This document shows, piece by piece, positions 63,171-64,000 of a stretch of DNA of 64,000 bases. The notes under the pieces are model-generated. The model ran no database searches. It saw only the letters and a list, made by a program, of their open reading frames with translations, and was not told the DNA's origin. The DNA comes from Bacteroides sp. (GTDB taxonomy: Bacteria; Bacteroidota; Bacteroidia; Bacteroidales; P3). The stretch lies in the NCBI GenBank assembly GCA_023662825.1, contig JAMPIH010000002.1:62001-126000 (forward strand). Direction: 5' to 3'. Position 1 is the stretch's first letter; each line of letters begins with the position of its first letter. The translations under genes and the position numbers were made by a program.

Positions 63171-64000
63171 TTATTCGTTTACGATACGGGTTCCGGCGTC
63201 CGCCTTGCTCAGTTCGGAAGCCTGCGTGATCACGCATTCCTTGCCGCCGTGTTCCAGGAAGAAAATGGCCGCACGAACCTTGGGGGCCATCGAGCCTTCG
63301 GCAAATTCGCCGTCGGCCAGGTATTGCTTGGCCTGGGCCACGGTGATCCTTTCCAGACGCTGTTCGTCGGGCTTGCGGAAACGGATATACACATTCGACA
63401 CATCGGTAAGGATAAACAGGTTGTCGGCACCGATCTTGGCCGCCAGCAGGGCCGAGGCCAAATCTTTGTCAATGACCGCCTCCACGCCTTTGTACATTCC
63501 GTTTTCCTCAATCACGGGAATGCCGCCGCCGCCCACGGTAATCACCACATTGCCCTTGTTCACGGCATCCTTCACGATGTTCACGTGGTCGATGTCGATC
63601 GGGGTGGGCGAGGGAACCACCTTGCGCCAGCCGTTGCCCTTGGGGTCTTCCTTGAACTGGGCTCCGGTCTCGGCGGCGAAGCGCTCGGCTTCCTCTTTCT
63701 TGTAGTACGGGCCTACCGGTTTGGTAGGCTTCTGGAAGGCCGGGTCATTCTTGTCCACCTTCACTTGGGTCAGCAGGGTCATGATCGACTTGTCGATGCC
63801 CGCCTCGCGCAAGCGGTTCTGCAGGCATATCTCGATCATGTATCCGATGGAGCCCTGGGTTTCCGCCACGCAGAAATCCATCGGCATGGCCGGCAGGCCG
63901 AAAGCCTTGTTGCCCGCTTCGTGCTGCAACATCACGTTGCCCACCTGAGGGCCGTTTCCGTGTCCCACGCAGATTGTGTAGCCCTGTTTCATCAAGGCCA
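63171..64000 (-). CDS. arcC: Carbamate kinase, N terminus beyond window edge
   Basis: At least 276 codons; about 35-40 N-terminal residues lie to the right of the window. Motifs: VGHGNGPQVGN, a substrate region with PMDFCVAETQGSIGYMI, VITVGGGGIPV and TDVSNVYIRF. It transfers phosphate from carbamoyl phosphate to ADP, giving ATP, ammonia and CO2. With the downstream ornithine carbamoyltransferase it forms the energy-yielding part of the arginine/citrulline pathway. Confidence 0.95.
   Translation of the reverse strand, partial: ALMKQGYTICVGHGNGPQVGNVMLQHEAGNKAFGLPAMPMDFCVAETQGSIGYMIEICLQNRLREAGIDKSIMTLLTQVKVDKNDPAFQKPTKPVGPYYKKEEAERFAAETGAQFKEDPKGNGWRKVVPSPTPIDIDHVNIVKDAVNKGNVVITVGGGGIPVIEENGMYKGVEAVIDKDLASALLAAKIGADNLFILTDVSNVYIRFRKPDEQRLERITVAQAKQYLADGEFAEGSMAPKVRAAIFFLEHGGKECVITQASELSKADAGTRIVNE

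Overview
The window reads as a chromosomal segment of a GC-rich, probably anaerobic member of the Bacteroidota, most likely Bacteroidales. Several independent signs agree. Many genes are preceded by the Bacteroidetes promoter (TTG, about 18-21 bases, TAnnTTTG), and several by a TAnnTTCG variant. Two proteins carry type IX secretion sorting domains, and a DUF4835/PorD-like gene is present. Lineage-restricted families occur (DUF4837, DUF308, a rhomboid-tail DUF6576-like protein, a short Rpb6/omega protein). A KorAB 2-oxoacid:ferredoxin oxidoreductase, a V-type ATPase, phosphate butyryltransferase and a carbamate kinase/ornithine carbamoyltransferase pair point to fermentative, ferredoxin-based energy metabolism. 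The species cannot be named from this sequence.

Layout. 0-5.5 kb: tripartite RND efflux operon (adaptor, pump, edge-truncated TolC) with a divergent AraC regulator. 5.5-7.7 kb: a fused P-loop kinase/dCMP deaminase and a DUF4837 lipoprotein. 7.7-12.8 kb: glutamine synthetase, a NatAB-like ABC exporter and an NtrC-type regulator lacking a DNA-binding domain. 12.8-13.2 kb: RNase P RNA. 13.3-16.2 kb: korAB. 16.4-21.7 kb: a very large T9SS cargo protein. 21.8-24.5 kb: yceD-rpmF-plsX-fabH. 24.7-26.6 kb: TrmH-type methyltransferase and rpsF-rpsR-rplI. 27.5-32.1 kb: split transketolase with a VWA-domain gene between its halves, then an Mpl-like Mur ligase. 32.2-34.7 kb: an AT-rich islet of two secreted proteins bounded by tRNA-Ser and tRNA-Ala, each tRNA followed by a long hairpin repeat. 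34.8-44.2 kb: UbiA prenyltransferase, radical SAM protein, bamD, rpoZ-like, coaBC, porD-like, recN, TPR protein, aroE. 44.1-51.0 kb: exo/endonuclease-like protein, DUF6576-like remnant, LuxC-type acyl-CoA reductase, envelope proteins and a thioredoxin-fold T9SS cargo. 51.1-60.3 kb: ptb, marC and a seven-gene V-ATPase operon. 60.4-64 kb: lpxD-like, efp, ornithine carbamoyltransferase and carbamate kinase (cut by the right edge).

How the parts fit. KorAB exchanges electrons with ferredoxin, Ptb and carbamate kinase give substrate-level ATP, and the V-ATPase couples ATP to ion movement; its K subunit carries all the residues that bind Na+ in Enterococcus NtpK. BamD, LpxD, the PorD-like protein and the RND pump serve the outer membrane, and the two sorting-domain proteins are T9SS clients. 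The least explained items are a family of about 130-bp nested hairpins starting at gene 3' ends, a structured leader before tRNA-Ala, the kinase-deaminase fusion, and the VWA gene inside the transketolase operon. I saw no CRISPR array, insertion sequence, integrase or recognisable prophage.
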